A stretch of DNA of 22,940 nt from Bacillota bacterium (GTDB taxonomy: Bacteria; Bacillota; Clostridia; Acetivibrionales; DTU013). Shown here one piece after another: positions 22,893-22,940 of the stretch. Position numbers and translations under genes: made by a program. Location of the stretch: positions 1 to 22,940 of the forward strand of contig JAEZMC010000178.1 of the NCBI GenBank assembly GCA_023435805.1, read 5' to 3'. The stretch's first letter is position 1. The number at the start of each line of letters is the position of its first letter. The notes under the pieces were generated by a model. It had not been told where the DNA came from. It saw only the letters and a list, made by a program, of their open reading frames with translations, and ran no database searches.

Positions 22893-22940
22893 GGCTCTAT
22901 GTCAATAGTTGGGGTGGGGCTCAAGTAAAATAAAGTGTCT

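Overview
The window looks like chromosomal DNA from an anaerobic, low-to-moderate-GC Gram-positive bacterium of the class Clostridia, probably close to the cellulolytic clostridia (Acetivibrio / Ruminiclostridium type). This is an inference from protein content, not a database match. The supporting signs are strong GGAGG-type ribosome binding sites, U-tailed hairpin terminators, an LtaS-type polyglycerol-phosphate synthase, ZapA, a flotillin/NfeD pair, a pyrophosphate-type phosphofructokinase and a GTP-dependent PEP carboxykinase. The last two are typical of the atypical glycolysis known from C. thermocellum-like organisms. I see no rRNA, tRNA, CRISPR array, prophage or complete insertion sequence. 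Most genes lie on the minus strand.

Layout, left to right. (1) 1-114: 5' end of a YebC-family gene (minus), divergent from an orphan membrane histidine kinase (296-1234, plus). (2) 1239-2251: minus-strand pair, a YigZ/IMPACT protein followed by a CoA-binding protein; upstream of them is a Nudix-fold protein (2368-2793) with its own terminator and a possible leader peptide. (3) 2945-7834: minus-strand run of PPi-type PFK, LtaS-like synthase and HflX. The last two overlap by ATGA, and HflX carries an N-terminal extension with a complete JAMM-like metal motif. (4) 8007-8933: plus-strand REC protein with a degenerate GGDEF domain, behind a sigma-D (motility) type promoter. (5) 9017-13749: minus-strand ZapA (own terminator), then an alkaline-phosphatase-superfamily metalloenzyme, a long U32 'peptidase' of the RlhA rRNA-hydroxylation type, and a dUTPase with a large insertion. 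(6) 13990-16077: NfeD-flotillin membrane microdomain operon. (7) 16319-18880: AraC-type regulator and a GH4 glycosidase, probably a small sugar-use module. (8) 19003-20565: an unrecognised two-domain protein with a 12-residue tandem repeat linker. (9) 20984-22774: pckG with its own promoter, an inverted repeat in the leader and a terminator. The last 48 bases may be the start of a mobile element.

Taken together the genes are mostly housekeeping: central carbon flux (PFK, PEPCK), envelope and division (LtaS, ZapA, flotillin), translation and ribosome care (HflX, U32, YigZ) and nucleotide hygiene (dUTPase, Nudix). The features most worth following are the JAMM-HflX fusion, the sigma-D driven REC/degenerate-GGDEF protein, the dUTPase insertion, the repeat-linker protein, and several perfect repeats in leader regions (zapA, pckG, araC).
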